DNA of 22,847 nucleotides from JAAYCI01 sp964550985 (GCA_964550985.1 CAZKBM010000054.1:1-22847), one strand, 5' to 3'. Shown: positions 9,575 to 16,484, counted from the first letter of the stretch. Notes: generated by a model from the sequence alone, not told the origin. A program made the numbers and translations.

Positions 9575-10954
9575 TCAGTCTGGTTGGTAGGCCTTCTGAT
9601 ATTCATAATAGGAATCCTCTTTGATGCTGACGCCGTTGTAGATAAAGCCGCAAATTTCGGCATCCACCTGCTCCATCTTCACGATGGCCTTTTCCTCGTA
9701 GTCAAACTTGGAGAAATGTTCACGCACAATCAGCAGATACGCCGTGACATATTCCACAAGGCCCAGCGCATCCGGCACAATGCCCATCGGGGATGTGTCC
9801 ACAACAATAACGTCAAATCGTTTTTTGCAATCATCAAACATCTCCTTGCAGCGCGGGCACATCAGCAGTTCATTCGGGTTGGGGGGCAGTTGCCCGGCAG
9901 GCAAAACGTGAATGCCGTGCGTTTCTACAATTTGCACCTGGTCATCCATGCCGGCCAGATACTGGCTCAGTCCGCTCCCGCCCCCGGGCGGGATGCCCAA
10001 AACATCAGACAGGCTGCTTTTGCGCATGTCGGCGTCGATTAGCAACACCTTTTTTCCGGTGAGCCCGAAGGAGATGGCCAGATTGATGCTGTTGAGGGTT
10101 TTCCCCTCGCACGGGATGGCGCTCGTCACTGCATACACCGGACACTTTTCCCCCTTTGCGAGGAAACGCAAATTCATGCAGATGCTGCTGTATGCGTCCC
10201 GGATGGCAAAAGGCGCATCCGGCTCCAGCACTTTTTGAATTGCCTCCCGTTTCTTGGCGGGGTTCATTTGGGGCACTTCTCCCAAGATGGGGATGTTGAA
10301 CAGCCGTTCCACATCGCTTTTCCGCCGAAGTGTCGTGTCGCTAAGACCCCGCAGCATAAACCAAGCTATGGACAGCAGCAGCCCGGCCCCGCCGCCAACC
10401 AAGGCATATTTCGCCACGCTGGTGGAGGCATAGGGGCTCACCGGCAGCACGGCGTAATCTACCACCTCTATCCCACCGGCTTTCACGATCCGGTAAATCT
10501 CATCCGGGGCCAATTCTGCAATCAGGTTGGCAATGTGCATCGCATTTTCGGGCACTTCGTCGAAGACTGTCACCATGAAAACCGCAGTGTTTGCCACCGC
10601 TTTGGTGGAAATGGCTTCGCGCAACTGCTCCACGCTATAAGGCAGCTGGCTCTCCTGCAACACCTTCTCTAGAAACGAGCGGCTTTTGAGTATCTGCGTG
10701 TAGCTGTCCACCATGTTCTTGGCCTGTGTCAGCTCTGCACCAGTCAGATTCACCGAGGCGTCGTAGACGTAGTTTGGGTTGCTGAAAACATAAAAGGATG
10801 TACTGGCAATATAGGTGTTGCGCCTGTTCTGGTAGCCGTAGAAGCCCGCCCCCAAAGCCAAAACCAGAGTAAACAGGATGATGTATTTGCTCTTTCGGAG
10901 GAATATGGACGCGATATTTTCCAGAGTGAAATTCACCCACATGTTTTTAATCAA
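9575..10954 (-). CDS. Fused Wzz-like chain-length regulator and BY-type tyrosine kinase
   Basis: A 459-residue protein with a Wzz domain between two membrane spans (about 24-41 and 183-203), followed on the cytoplasmic side by a tyrosine-kinase domain: Walker A SAIPCEGKT (278-286), Walker A' VLLIDADMR (303-311) and Walker B DVIVVDTSP. The C-terminal tail EDSYYEYQKAYQPD supplies the tyrosine cluster that is autophosphorylated. In Firmicutes these are usually two proteins (CpsC and CpsD); here they are one, as in Wzc. The start is taken as TTG at 10954, with AAAGGGAG nine bases upstream and overlapping the previous gene. The ATG at 10942 is the alternative but has no well-placed ribosome site. 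It should control chain length and export together with the polymerase. Confidence 0.9.
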   Translation of the reverse strand: MIKNMWVNFTLENIASIFLRKSKYIILFTLVLALGAGFYGYQNRRNTYIASTSFYVFSNPNYVYDASVNLTGAELTQAKNMVDSYTQILKSRSFLEKVLQESQLPYSVEQLREAISTKAVANTAVFMVTVFDEVPENAMHIANLIAELAPDEIYRIVKAGGIEVVDYAVLPVSPYASTSVAKYALVGGGAGLLLSIAWFMLRGLSDTTLRRKSDVERLFNIPILGEVPQMNPAKKREAIQKVLEPDAPFAIRDAYSSICMNLRFLAKGEKCPVYAVTSAIPCEGKTLNSINLAISFGLTGKKVLLIDADMRKSSLSDVLGIPPGGGSGLSQYLAGMDDQVQIVETHGIHVLPAGQLPPNPNELLMCPRCKEMFDDCKKRFDVIVVDTSPMGIVPDALGLVEYVTAYLLIVREHFSKFDYEEKAIVKMEQVDAEICGFIYNGVSIKEDSYYEYQKAYQPD

Positions 10955-11438
10955 AATTCTCCACTCCCTTTAGATACTCCTGAACCACATCCAACAGACG
11001 GCTTCGCTGAGAAACATATTTTTCAAACCGAAAATGCCGGCTTTCTTCAATGGCCGCGTCCAGGCGGTCGTCCTCGCCGCACACCAAAACCAGCCGCATA
11101 CGCGCAAAGGTGTTTGCAATCTCAAGCTGATGGTCGTCCACATGCTCGGCGTATTTACACAGGCGCGGAATCACAATCACAGGCTTGCCCCATTTCAGGG
11201 CGGCGGTGATGGCGCCCACGCCGCCGTGGGTGATTACGAGACTGCACTGGCCAATCTTTTCAGCAAACACGTCTTTGGGCAGAAAGTTGCTGTATTCGTA
11301 GTGCTTTGGCAGATAGGTGGACTGCCCCGTTTGTGCAAATACTTCTTCCGGCAGCTTCTCGCTTCCCACCAGGTCGTCTATCGTTTCTAGCAGTCGATTA
11401 AAAGGGAATTTTTGTGTTCCCACCGTGACAAATATCAT
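10947..11438 (-). CDS. Alg13/PssE-like glycosyltransferase catalytic subunit
   Basis: The start at 11438 follows AAAGGAT. The 163-residue product begins MIFVTVGTQKFPFNRLL and holds the GT-B C-terminal motif ITHGGVGAITAALKWGKPVIVIPR, in which the His-Gly-Gly loop binds the UDP-sugar. A protein this short is only the C-terminal half of a MurG-like enzyme, as in Alg13, PssE and Cps14G. It needs the membrane partner encoded just upstream. Together they usually add the second sugar of a capsule repeat unit. The final codons overlap the TTG start of the fused kinase gene. Confidence 0.9.
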   Translation of the reverse strand: MIFVTVGTQKFPFNRLLETIDDLVGSEKLPEEVFAQTGQSTYLPKHYEYSNFLPKDVFAEKIGQCSLVITHGGVGAITAALKWGKPVIVIPRLCKYAEHVDDHQLEIANTFARMRLVLVCGEDDRLDAAIEESRHFRFEKYVSQRSRLLDVVQEYLKGVENFD

Positions 11439-11474
11439 ATCCTTTGCTCCCTGCCGCAACGGCCTCTCTCCCCG

Positions 11475-11939
11475 CTAAAAGATGCCCCCTGTATACACCG
11501 CGTTCGGATAAAACTGAAGCATCTCTTCCCATTGGACAATAAAAAGGTTGGCCAGGGGCGCCATCATACGTCCCGTCAGGGAGGGGTTATCCACACGGGC
11601 AAAGGATTCGATGTATATTATTTTTTTCTTCATCAGCCGTGCGATGAGGCACACAGGATAGGTCGCCAGCGCACCCGTGGAGATGACGCAGTCTGGCTTT
11701 TCCCTTCGCATAATGCACCAGGACGTAAAAAACAGGCGGATAAAGTGGAGAGGAAACAGGGGCTCTCTGCGGTTGATCTGTGGAACATAATACGTACGGG
11801 CGGCCCAATCGGGGCCGGTGTCCGGCTGCAGGTCGGAGCCTTCCGTCACAACAAAAGTCTCATGCATCTGCGCAATGGACTGTAGGCAAGAGAGCTCTTC
11901 AAAATGCCCTCCCGAAGAAGCGGTAAAGCACAACTTCAT
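11475..11939 (-). CDS. Alg14/PssD-like glycosyltransferase membrane subunit
   Basis: A 154-residue protein starting MKLCFTASSGGHFEELSCL, the N-terminal Gly-Gly-His motif of the Alg14/PssD/Cps14F group, with a hydrophobic stretch (PVCLIARLMKKKIIYIES) and a family-typical end in VYTGGIF. It recruits the Alg13-like subunit to the membrane and binds the lipid acceptor. It is the first recognisable gene of the EPS operon; GAGAGGG lies just upstream of its ATG. A priming phosphoglycosyl transferase, which normally acts before this pair, is not encoded in the window. Confidence 0.88.
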   Translation of the reverse strand: MKLCFTASSGGHFEELSCLQSIAQMHETFVVTEGSDLQPDTGPDWAARTYYVPQINRREPLFPLHFIRLFFTSWCIMRREKPDCVISTGALATYPVCLIARLMKKKIIYIESFARVDNPSLTGRMMAPLANLFIVQWEEMLQFYPNAVYTGGIF

Positions 11940-12131
11940 GTTTCCCTCTCACCTGCGCTTCCCCAAGGTCTGCCGGCTCTTCATCTCGTCAATACGCCGT
12001 CGATATATACACGGCATAAAATCAGGTGGCTTAGCGCCACCCCTCTGTCGGTGTTCACGGCGGCTTTCCGGCCAAAGGCAGCCACCGAAATGGCAAACGT
12101 CGGCAGATGGCAGCCCGGCAGATATCATTTC
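11940..12131 (-). ncRNA. Long structured 5' leader of the EPS operon (unclassified)
   Basis: About 190 bases lie between the predicted EPS promoter and the first gene. On the minus strand the leader can form several stems: CGGTGGCT with AGCCGCCG (one G-U pair), GGTGGC-GCTAA-GCCACC, and GCCGT-N10-ACGGC. No intrinsic terminator with a U-run is seen, and I could not match it to a known riboswitch class. A 59-codon frame (12128 to 11949) also runs through it without a ribosome site. A cis-regulatory or processive-antitermination role is possible but not shown. Confidence 0.35.
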
Positions 12132-12137
12132 GACTGC

Positions 12138-12167
12138 ATTATATCATCAAACACCACCAAAATGCAA
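12138..12167 (-). promoter_or_regulatory. Predicted promoter of the EPS operon
   Basis: On the minus strand TTGCAT (12167-12162) is followed after 18 bases by TATAAT (12143-12138), and the -10 is extended by TG one base upstream. A second TATAAT lies on the same strand at 12180-12175 but has only a poor -35. Transcription should begin near 12131. Confidence 0.55.
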
Positions 12168-12235
12168 AAAATATATTATAACATATTTGTTATGGTTTTG
12201 TTGCGTTTTTTTCGCCTCTTTGGGCCAATGTCGGC

Positions 12236-12264
12236 TTGCGCCCCTATTGGGTTTCCTGTATAGT
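12236..12264 (+). promoter_or_regulatory. Predicted promoter of the lasso operon head
   Basis: TTGCGC (12236-12241) and TATAGT (12259-12264) are 17 bases apart, on the plus strand, divergent from the EPS promoter about 70 bases away. The TATAGTAT block recurs before the precursor genes and before B1. The predicted start near 12271 leaves a leader of about 170 bases before the thioredoxin-like gene. Confidence 0.5.
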
Positions 12265-12282
12265 ATTAACACTTTAGGTGGA

Positions 12283-12405
12283 ATGGGTCAAAAAGATGGG
12301 ATGGGTAAAAAAAGCAATCCGGCGATGCCCCAGCCAAAATATGCGGCCAAGGGTGCAAGGCAAGAAACCGGAGGCGCAATGGTTGCATCATACAGAAATA
12401 TATAG
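12283..12405 (+). CDS. Possible 40-residue peptide in the leader of the lasso operon
   Basis: An ATG frame of 40 codons lies between the predicted promoter and the thioredoxin-like gene. AGGTGG is only two bases before the ATG, which is closer than normal. The product begins MGQKDGMGKK, is rich in Gly, Lys, Met and Ala, has no Cys and no hydrophobic segment, and lacks the W-x2-P-x-I leader motif, so it is not a lasso precursor. It could be a translated leader, an unknown small protein, or chance. Confidence 0.22.
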   Translation: MGQKDGMGKKSNPAMPQPKYAAKGARQETGGAMVASYRNI

Positions 12406-12441
12406 CCATATTGTGATATATAAGTGAAGGGAGATATAGTT

Positions 12442-13005
12442 ATGAAAAAGGAAACTGACACGCCTGGAAGCGAGGTGCAAGCCATGTCGGCAAAACCCCA
12501 AGTCCGCCGGGGCCGTGCGGCCGCCATCCTAGCGGTGGCCTTGCTCTTGTCACTGGTGTGTAACCTTGTTCTGGGCATCTGGCTCTGGCAGCTGAAACAG
12601 CATACGAAGGAGATGGACGCCACGTATAGTGAATCCTACTTTTATTTTGATTCCCTGACGGTGGACTCTTTCAAAGCCAAGGTGGCTGCCAAAGAGGAAT
12701 TTATTGTTTTAATCACGCGGCCCAGCTGCTCCAACTGCGCAGCGCTAGAGCGCCCTTTTATTGAATATGCGCAACAGCGCGGTATTGCAGACAAAGTGTA
12801 TCTGCTAAATGTTGTGATGCTGCATAAGGATGCAGATGCCTGGGTGCTTTTCAAAAAGACCTATGAACTGGAAGGCACCCCCACTTATGCCCGCTTTGCA
12901 GAGGGCAAGCTGGTTTCCAACGTGGGCTGGACCTATGAGAACAGCATCAATTTTTCGATGGTGGAGGAATGGTTTGCCGCCCAGGAAGACTTTTTTGCGA
13001 AGTGA
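12442..13005 (+). CDS. Membrane-anchored thioredoxin-like protein (lasso operon)
   Basis: The start ATG at 12442 has AAGGGAG eight bases upstream; a GTG at 12424 is possible but lacks a site. The 187-residue protein has a basic N-terminus, one membrane span (about 25-50), and an extracytoplasmic thioredoxin-like domain with RPSCSNCAALE (active-site CSNC, residues 96-99) and a cis-proline loop EGTPTYARF (Pro147). It resembles the thioredoxin-like accessory proteins of bacteriocin loci (PedC/BrcD type), which help disulfide formation, but here it is anchored. Its stop is 12 bases from the cyclase start, with the ribosome site GAGGAG overlapping. Both precursor cores contain Cys, so a role in their redox state is inferred. 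It may instead protect the exporter or the producer. Confidence 0.8.
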   Translation: MKKETDTPGSEVQAMSAKPQVRRGRAAAILAVALLLSLVCNLVLGIWLWQLKQHTKEMDATYSESYFYFDSLTVDSFKAKVAAKEEFIVLITRPSCSNCAALERPFIEYAQQRGIADKVYLLNVVMLHKDADAWVLFKKTYELEGTPTYARFAEGKLVSNVGWTYENSINFSMVEEWFAAQEDFFAK

Positions 13006-13017
13006 GGAGTGTGGCCT

Positions 13018-14952
13018 ATGCCGGCTATCTGGGGATGTGTCAATCTATCCGGCCAGGACGTGCCTCCCGGTGTTATACGCTCGATGCAAAAGCCGTTTGA
13101 GGGCTTTTGTCTGGACAGAATTGCCTGCCAAACCCATGCCAACGCCGCTATGGGCTGCGGCCTGCAATACATTACCCCGCAGGCCCAAAACGAGCCGATG
13201 CCCATTCTGGATGAGGAGGCCGGGCTTTTTTTCGCCGCCGATGTGTACCTGTGCAACCGCGATGAACTGATTGAACAGCTGTGCCCGGGCGAGCACGACA
13301 TACCGGACGGGCGTCTGTTTTATCTTGGGTACAAGCGGTGGCGCGATGACGCGCCCAAACACATCTACGGCAGCTATGCCTATGCCATTTACGATTTTGG
13401 GCAGAACCGATTGATTCTGGGGGCTGACCACACCATCTCGCGCAGCCTGTATTACTACAGGCAGGGCGAAACGGTTTATTTTTCCACCCTGGTGGAGCCG
13501 ATGTATGCCGGTATGGCAGCCCAGCCCCAGCTGAACGAGACTTGGATGGCCTTATTTCTGGCCCTCAACACCTACACCATTTTGACAGATACCACCAGCA
13601 CCCCGTATAAAGGCGTGTTCCGTGTGGAGGCCGCCCACTACCAGGTGTTTACCCCGGCGAGCTCGCACTCGGTGGCCTATTGGACCAGAGAACAGGTTCA
13701 GCCGCTTCGCCTGGGCAGCGACCAGGAATACAAAGCCCGCTTTCGGGAGCTGATGGAGCTATGCACCCGCCAGATGCTGCGGACGAACGCAGAGGTGGCC
13801 ATCCACCAGAGCAGCGGTTTAGATTCAAGCAGCGTGGCGGCCTATGCCGCACCGCTTTTGGCCGCGCGGAACAAGCAGTTGTATGCCTATACCCATGTGC
13901 CCATCAAGGCTTTTCGGAAACAAAACACCGCAAGACAGGCCTTTAACGAGAGCGAGGGAGTGCTGCGCCTGTGTGGCATCTACCCGAATATTGTGCCCCA
14001 CTTCCTCTCCACCCCGCAGTGCAACGGCGTACTCAGTTTGGGAAAGCTCATGCCATACGGGATGTTCCCAATGAAATCCACCACCAACCTTGGGTGGATT
14101 GATGCGCTGATGGCAGAAGCTGCACACGACGGCTGTAGAATTATGCTCAGCGGACAGTATGGGAACGTAACCATTTCTCGTGGGAGCATGGAAACCTATC
14201 TGACAACGGTTTTGCTGCAGGGACAGTTCAACCGGTTTTGGAAAGGGCTGTACGCCTACTCCCGCACCGTTCAGGTGGGCCGCCGGCGCATTCTGCGCTA
14301 CCTACTGGAAGAAATGCGCCCGCTTTGGCTCAAACGCCTTTTGTGCGGCGACTATCTGAAGCAGGCACCGGTCAACCGACATTTTGCGTTGCAGGCGGGG
14401 CTCTCTGCCAGAGACCGCCGCCTGGAGCGAGACCGGCATGTACTGCCCGCCTCCACCTTCCAGCGGGAAAACAGCTATGTGTATGACATGATATCACTGG
14501 CCCATGTGAGTGACACGGAGACCCGTTTTTCCCTGCGCTACGGCATGCAAACCCTGGACGTAACCAGAGACATCCGGATCATTGAATTTTGCCTGGGCCT
14601 GCCGATGGAGTGCTTTTGCAGTTGCGACCCCACCCCCAGCACACGCCGACTGGTGCGGGTGTATCTGGAAGATCTGCTTCCAAAAGAAATTTTGGCAGAA
14701 ATGGCCCCGCGTGGCAGGCAGAGCGCTGACTCGGTTGAGCGTTTGCAGTCAGCTTGGCCGCGGGTGCAAGCAGAGCTGGAGCGTGTCTGCCTTTCGCCGG
14801 AGATGCTGAGGATGGCCGATGAGCAGAAGGTGCGGCAGATGCTGAAACAGCTCTGTGCCCATTTGGACGAAGAGACCCTGGTCGCATGCAGGCCGTTGCT
14901 TTACATCTATGCGGCAGGCACTTTTTTGGGGAACCACCAGTGGCAAGCGTAG
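13018..14952 (+). CDS. Lasso peptide macrolactam cyclase (C protein, asparagine-synthetase-like)
   Basis: A 644-residue protein; the ATG at 13018 is preferred because GAGGAG lies eight bases upstream (a GTG at 13009 is in frame). The N-terminal half is a class-II glutaminase-like domain beginning MPAIWGCVNLSG. Residue 2 is Pro, not the catalytic Cys of true AsnB, as expected for a cyclase that does not use glutamine. The C-terminal half has the ATP-pyrophosphatase loop SSGLDSSS (265-272) and later GRQSADSVERL. The enzyme would adenylate the side chain of Glu8 or Glu9 of the core and close it on the freed N-terminal amine. Length fits Firmicute lasso C proteins. It is followed by the two precursor genes. 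Confidence 0.93.
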   Translation: MPAIWGCVNLSGQDVPPGVIRSMQKPFEGFCLDRIACQTHANAAMGCGLQYITPQAQNEPMPILDEEAGLFFAADVYLCNRDELIEQLCPGEHDIPDGRLFYLGYKRWRDDAPKHIYGSYAYAIYDFGQNRLILGADHTISRSLYYYRQGETVYFSTLVEPMYAGMAAQPQLNETWMALFLALNTYTILTDTTSTPYKGVFRVEAAHYQVFTPASSHSVAYWTREQVQPLRLGSDQEYKARFRELMELCTRQMLRTNAEVAIHQSSGLDSSSVAAYAAPLLAARNKQLYAYTHVPIKAFRKQNTARQAFNESEGVLRLCGIYPNIVPHFLSTPQCNGVLSLGKLMPYGMFPMKSTTNLGWIDALMAEAAHDGCRIMLSGQYGNVTISRGSMETYLTTVLLQGQFNRFWKGLYAYSRTVQVGRRRILRYLLEEMRPLWLKRLLCGDYLKQAPVNRHFALQAGLSARDRRLERDRHVLPASTFQRENSYVYDMISLAHVSDTETRFSLRYGMQTLDVTRDIRIIEFCLGLPMECFCSCDPTPSTRRLVRVYLEDLLPKEILAEMAPRGRQSADSVERLQSAWPRVQAELERVCLSPEMLRMADEQKVRQMLKQLCAHLDEETLVACRPLLYIYAAGTFLGNHQWQA

Positions 14953-14961
14953 CCCCAAAAA

Positions 14962-14983
14962 AATCTATCATTTTTGATAGATT
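14962..14983. promoter_or_regulatory. Inverted repeat just upstream of the precursor promoter
   Basis: AATCTATC and GATAGATT form a perfect 8-bp inverted repeat with loop ATTTTT, ending two bases before the -35 TTGAAA. There is no U-run after it on the plus strand, so it is a weak terminator candidate for the cyclase gene and could equally be an operator. Confidence 0.45.
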
Positions 14984-14985
14984 GC

Positions 14986-15012
14986 TTGAAAATCAGGTGC
15001 CTTCGGTATAGT
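14986..15012 (+). promoter_or_regulatory. Predicted precursor promoter, with overlapping dyad
   Basis: TTGAAA (14986-14991) and TATAGT (15007-15012) are 15 bases apart, shorter than ideal. The -10 forms the left arm of TATAGTA-TTG-TACTATA (15007-15023), a perfect 7-bp inverted repeat that could bind a regulator. A separate promoter here would let precursor RNA exceed enzyme RNA. Confidence 0.5.
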
Positions 15013-15085
15013 ATTGTACTATAAAATTTAGTAAAAAAGCACTTGGGAAATATACTGTTCGCAGGGAACAAGAAGGAGTAGCGAA

Positions 15086-15217
15086 GTGGAAGAACAAAAG
15101 AAATGGGAATCCCCCAAAATCGAGGAGCTCGATATCAACGAGACCGCTTGGACTTCTCGATCCGGCAAAGAACCGGATATGTATTATTTGAACTGTGACC
15201 CTTTGTATTACTCCTGA
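15086..15217 (+). CDS. Lasso peptide precursor 1
   Basis: A 43-residue peptide starting at GTG, with AGAAGGAG eight bases upstream. The leader holds W7-x2-P10-x-I12-x2-L15-x-I17-x2-T20, the Firmicute lasso leader pattern recognised by B1, with the conserved Thr at -2. Cleavage after Ala21 gives a 22-residue core beginning WTSRSGKE, so Trp1 would be joined to Glu8 in an eight-residue ring. The tail ends DPLYYS and has one Cys (core position 16). The C-terminal Ser is the site phosphorylated in paeninodin-type peptides, and an HPr-kinase-like gene is present. If cleavage were after Thr20, the ring would be Ala1-Glu9. Cyclised neutral monoisotopic mass, worked out by hand, is about 2669.16 Da, plus 79.97 if phosphorylated. 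Confidence 0.88.
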   Translation: MEEQKKWESPKIEELDINETAWTSRSGKEPDMYYLNCDPLYYS

Positions 15218-15280
15218 TCAATGATCAATGCTTTGCAGGCCGTAACATGTGCCGAGTTAAATTTTCTAGGAGGCAGAAAA

Positions 15281-15430
15281 ATGAAAGAATCAGTGAAAGA
15301 ATTATGGATAGAGCCCGAAATCGAATCGCTGCCGGTGAGCGCCACGCTATATGATCTATTGCCGGGGGCGCAAGAGGATCTCGGTTCATATGCGCATGGG
15401 TTTCCATCTTTTATCTGTGATTGCTCCTGA
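15281..15430 (+). CDS. Lasso peptide precursor 2
   Basis: A 49-residue peptide; the ATG at 15281 has AGGAGG seven bases upstream (the frame runs back to 15221 without a site). The leader repeats the spacing of precursor 1 exactly: W9, P12, I14, L17, V19, T22. Cleavage after Leu23 gives a 26-residue core beginning YDLLPGAQE, so Tyr1 would be joined to Glu9 in a nine-residue ring. The tail is aromatic and Gly-rich and ends FICDCS, with a Cys-x-Cys pair and again a C-terminal Ser. The two cores share almost nothing beyond that end. By hand, the cyclised neutral monoisotopic mass is about 2786.20 Da, two hydrogens less with a disulfide. It lies 63 bases after precursor 1. Confidence 0.87.
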   Translation: MKESVKELWIEPEIESLPVSATLYDLLPGAQEDLGSYAHGFPSFICDCS

Positions 15431-15468
15431 GTTTATGGTGTTGTCCTGCCCGCTCAAGTGGGAAAGTA

Positions 15469-15500
15469 AATAAAGCACGCGCAGCTGCGCGTGCTTTATT
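15469..15500. terminator. Bidirectional terminator between precursor 2 and the peptide kinase
   Basis: A perfect 32-base palindrome (16-base arms meeting at AGCT) sits in the convergent gap between precursor 2 and the kinase. The core is GCACGCGCAG paired with its complement, flanked by AATAAA and TTTATT, so each strand gives a GC-rich stem followed by a short U-rich run. It is well placed to end both transcripts. Confidence 0.8.
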
Positions 15501-15558
15501 GTTGCCAGTTTTCTGTACCGTCACCACCGCACAAAAGCGGGTGGGGTGAAATGCTGTG

Positions 15559-16467
15559 TTATTGCGCTATGTCCAGCTTTTGCAGAAGCTGCACGATCTC
15601 CCCGATGTGTGCCAGCCCATTCGGACGGGACAGGCGGTAAATGGGGGTGGCCGCAATAATGTTTAGCAGATCTTTCATGCAGGCCGGGCGCAGCCCCAGG
15701 TAGCTGTAAATAAAACTGCGGTACAGGTTTTTCATGAAAATTCCCATGCTCTCATGTCCCACAACCCGCGTTGCGGCGGGGCTTTCTTCATCGCCGGGAA
15801 CAATCTCCACCACACAGCCCAGCGGCATGGGTTCGTCGCACCAGCCGCCCGGCTTTTGAATGGCATATTTTTGCCGCTCGGCGCTGATGAGCACAAGCTC
15901 CTGTAGGCTGTACCCAAGCTCCAAAGCGGCATCCCGGCACAATTTGCGCTGGGGATAGGCCGGCAGCACCATCGGATTCCCGTTTTGCAGGATGAGCACC
16001 GAGACGTCATCCGCCAAAAACGGAAAGCCCCTTTCCACAATGGCTGAGGTGAGTGTGCTTTTGCCGGCCCCGGTGTCCCCTGTGAGGATGATGGCCCTGC
16101 CGCCCAGCACCACCGCCCCCCCATGCACCGGGTACCACCCCTTTTGTATCATCAAAAAGCCCATGGCGCTGCCAAGCAAAAATAGGCGCAATTCCGTCTC
16201 GGTGGTGCCCGCAAACGGTTCTATCACAATGCTGCTGCCATTCTGCACGTGGTAAAAGGCATAGGGGCTGCGAAACCACAATTCCCTCTCCCGCACCCCG
16301 AACCACTCTTTTTCCGTTGTGGCTGCGCGGATATCTTCGGGCAGCTTGCCCAGCCGAACATGCACATCCGCCCCTGCGCCGGGCAGAGCAGGCAGGGCCT
16401 CCGGCAGCGGAACCTCTGATGCGACATTCAGGCCGAACAGGCGATACACTTTTTTTCCATTGCTCAT
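15559..16467 (-). CDS. HPr-kinase-like lasso peptide kinase
   Basis: About 302 residues from the ATG at 16467, which has AAAGG ten bases upstream; in-frame starts at 16485 (ATG) and 16497 (TTG) lack good sites. The second half has the HPr kinase fold motifs: P-loop GDTGAGKST (130-138) and LADDVSVLIL (151-160). The N-terminal region beginning VYRLFGLNVASEVPLPEAL is typical of the standalone Ser-kinase group found beside PqqD-like and asparagine-synthetase-like genes. In paeninodin clusters this enzyme phosphorylates the C-terminal Ser of the lasso precursor, and both precursors here end in Ser. It is transcribed against the rest of the lasso operon and faces B1 across an 87-base promoter region. 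Confidence 0.88.
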   Translation of the reverse strand: MSNGKKVYRLFGLNVASEVPLPEALPALPGAGADVHVRLGKLPEDIRAATTEKEWFGVRERELWFRSPYAFYHVQNGSSIVIEPFAGTTETELRLFLLGSAMGFLMIQKGWYPVHGGAVVLGGRAIILTGDTGAGKSTLTSAIVERGFPFLADDVSVLILQNGNPMVLPAYPQRKLCRDAALELGYSLQELVLISAERQKYAIQKPGGWCDEPMPLGCVVEIVPGDEESPAATRVVGHESMGIFMKNLYRSFIYSYLGLRPACMKDLLNIIAATPIYRLSRPNGLAHIGEIVQLLQKLDIAQ

Positions 16468-16484
16468 TGAAGGGGTGCCTTTCA

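Noticed and set aside
8920..9624. Plus-strand frame of 234 codons
   Set aside because: Antisense to the PHP phosphatase gene, Pro/Arg/Ser-rich translation typical of a shadow frame.
11949..12128. 59-codon minus-strand frame in the EPS leader
   Set aside because: No ribosome binding site, begins about where transcription should start, and the product (Arg/Pro-rich) matches no family I know. The stem-loops explain the region equally well.
11940..12131. Cyclic-di-GMP or other known riboswitch
   Set aside because: The conserved core blocks of GEMM-I and other common classes could not be found; only generic stems are visible.
11904..12263. Plus-strand frame of 119 codons in the divergent control region
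   Set aside because: It overlaps the predicted EPS promoter and leader, has no ribosome site and an implausible composition.
14962..14983. Terminator of the cyclase gene
   Set aside because: The stem is short and AT-rich and no U-run follows on the plus strand; an operator is at least as likely.
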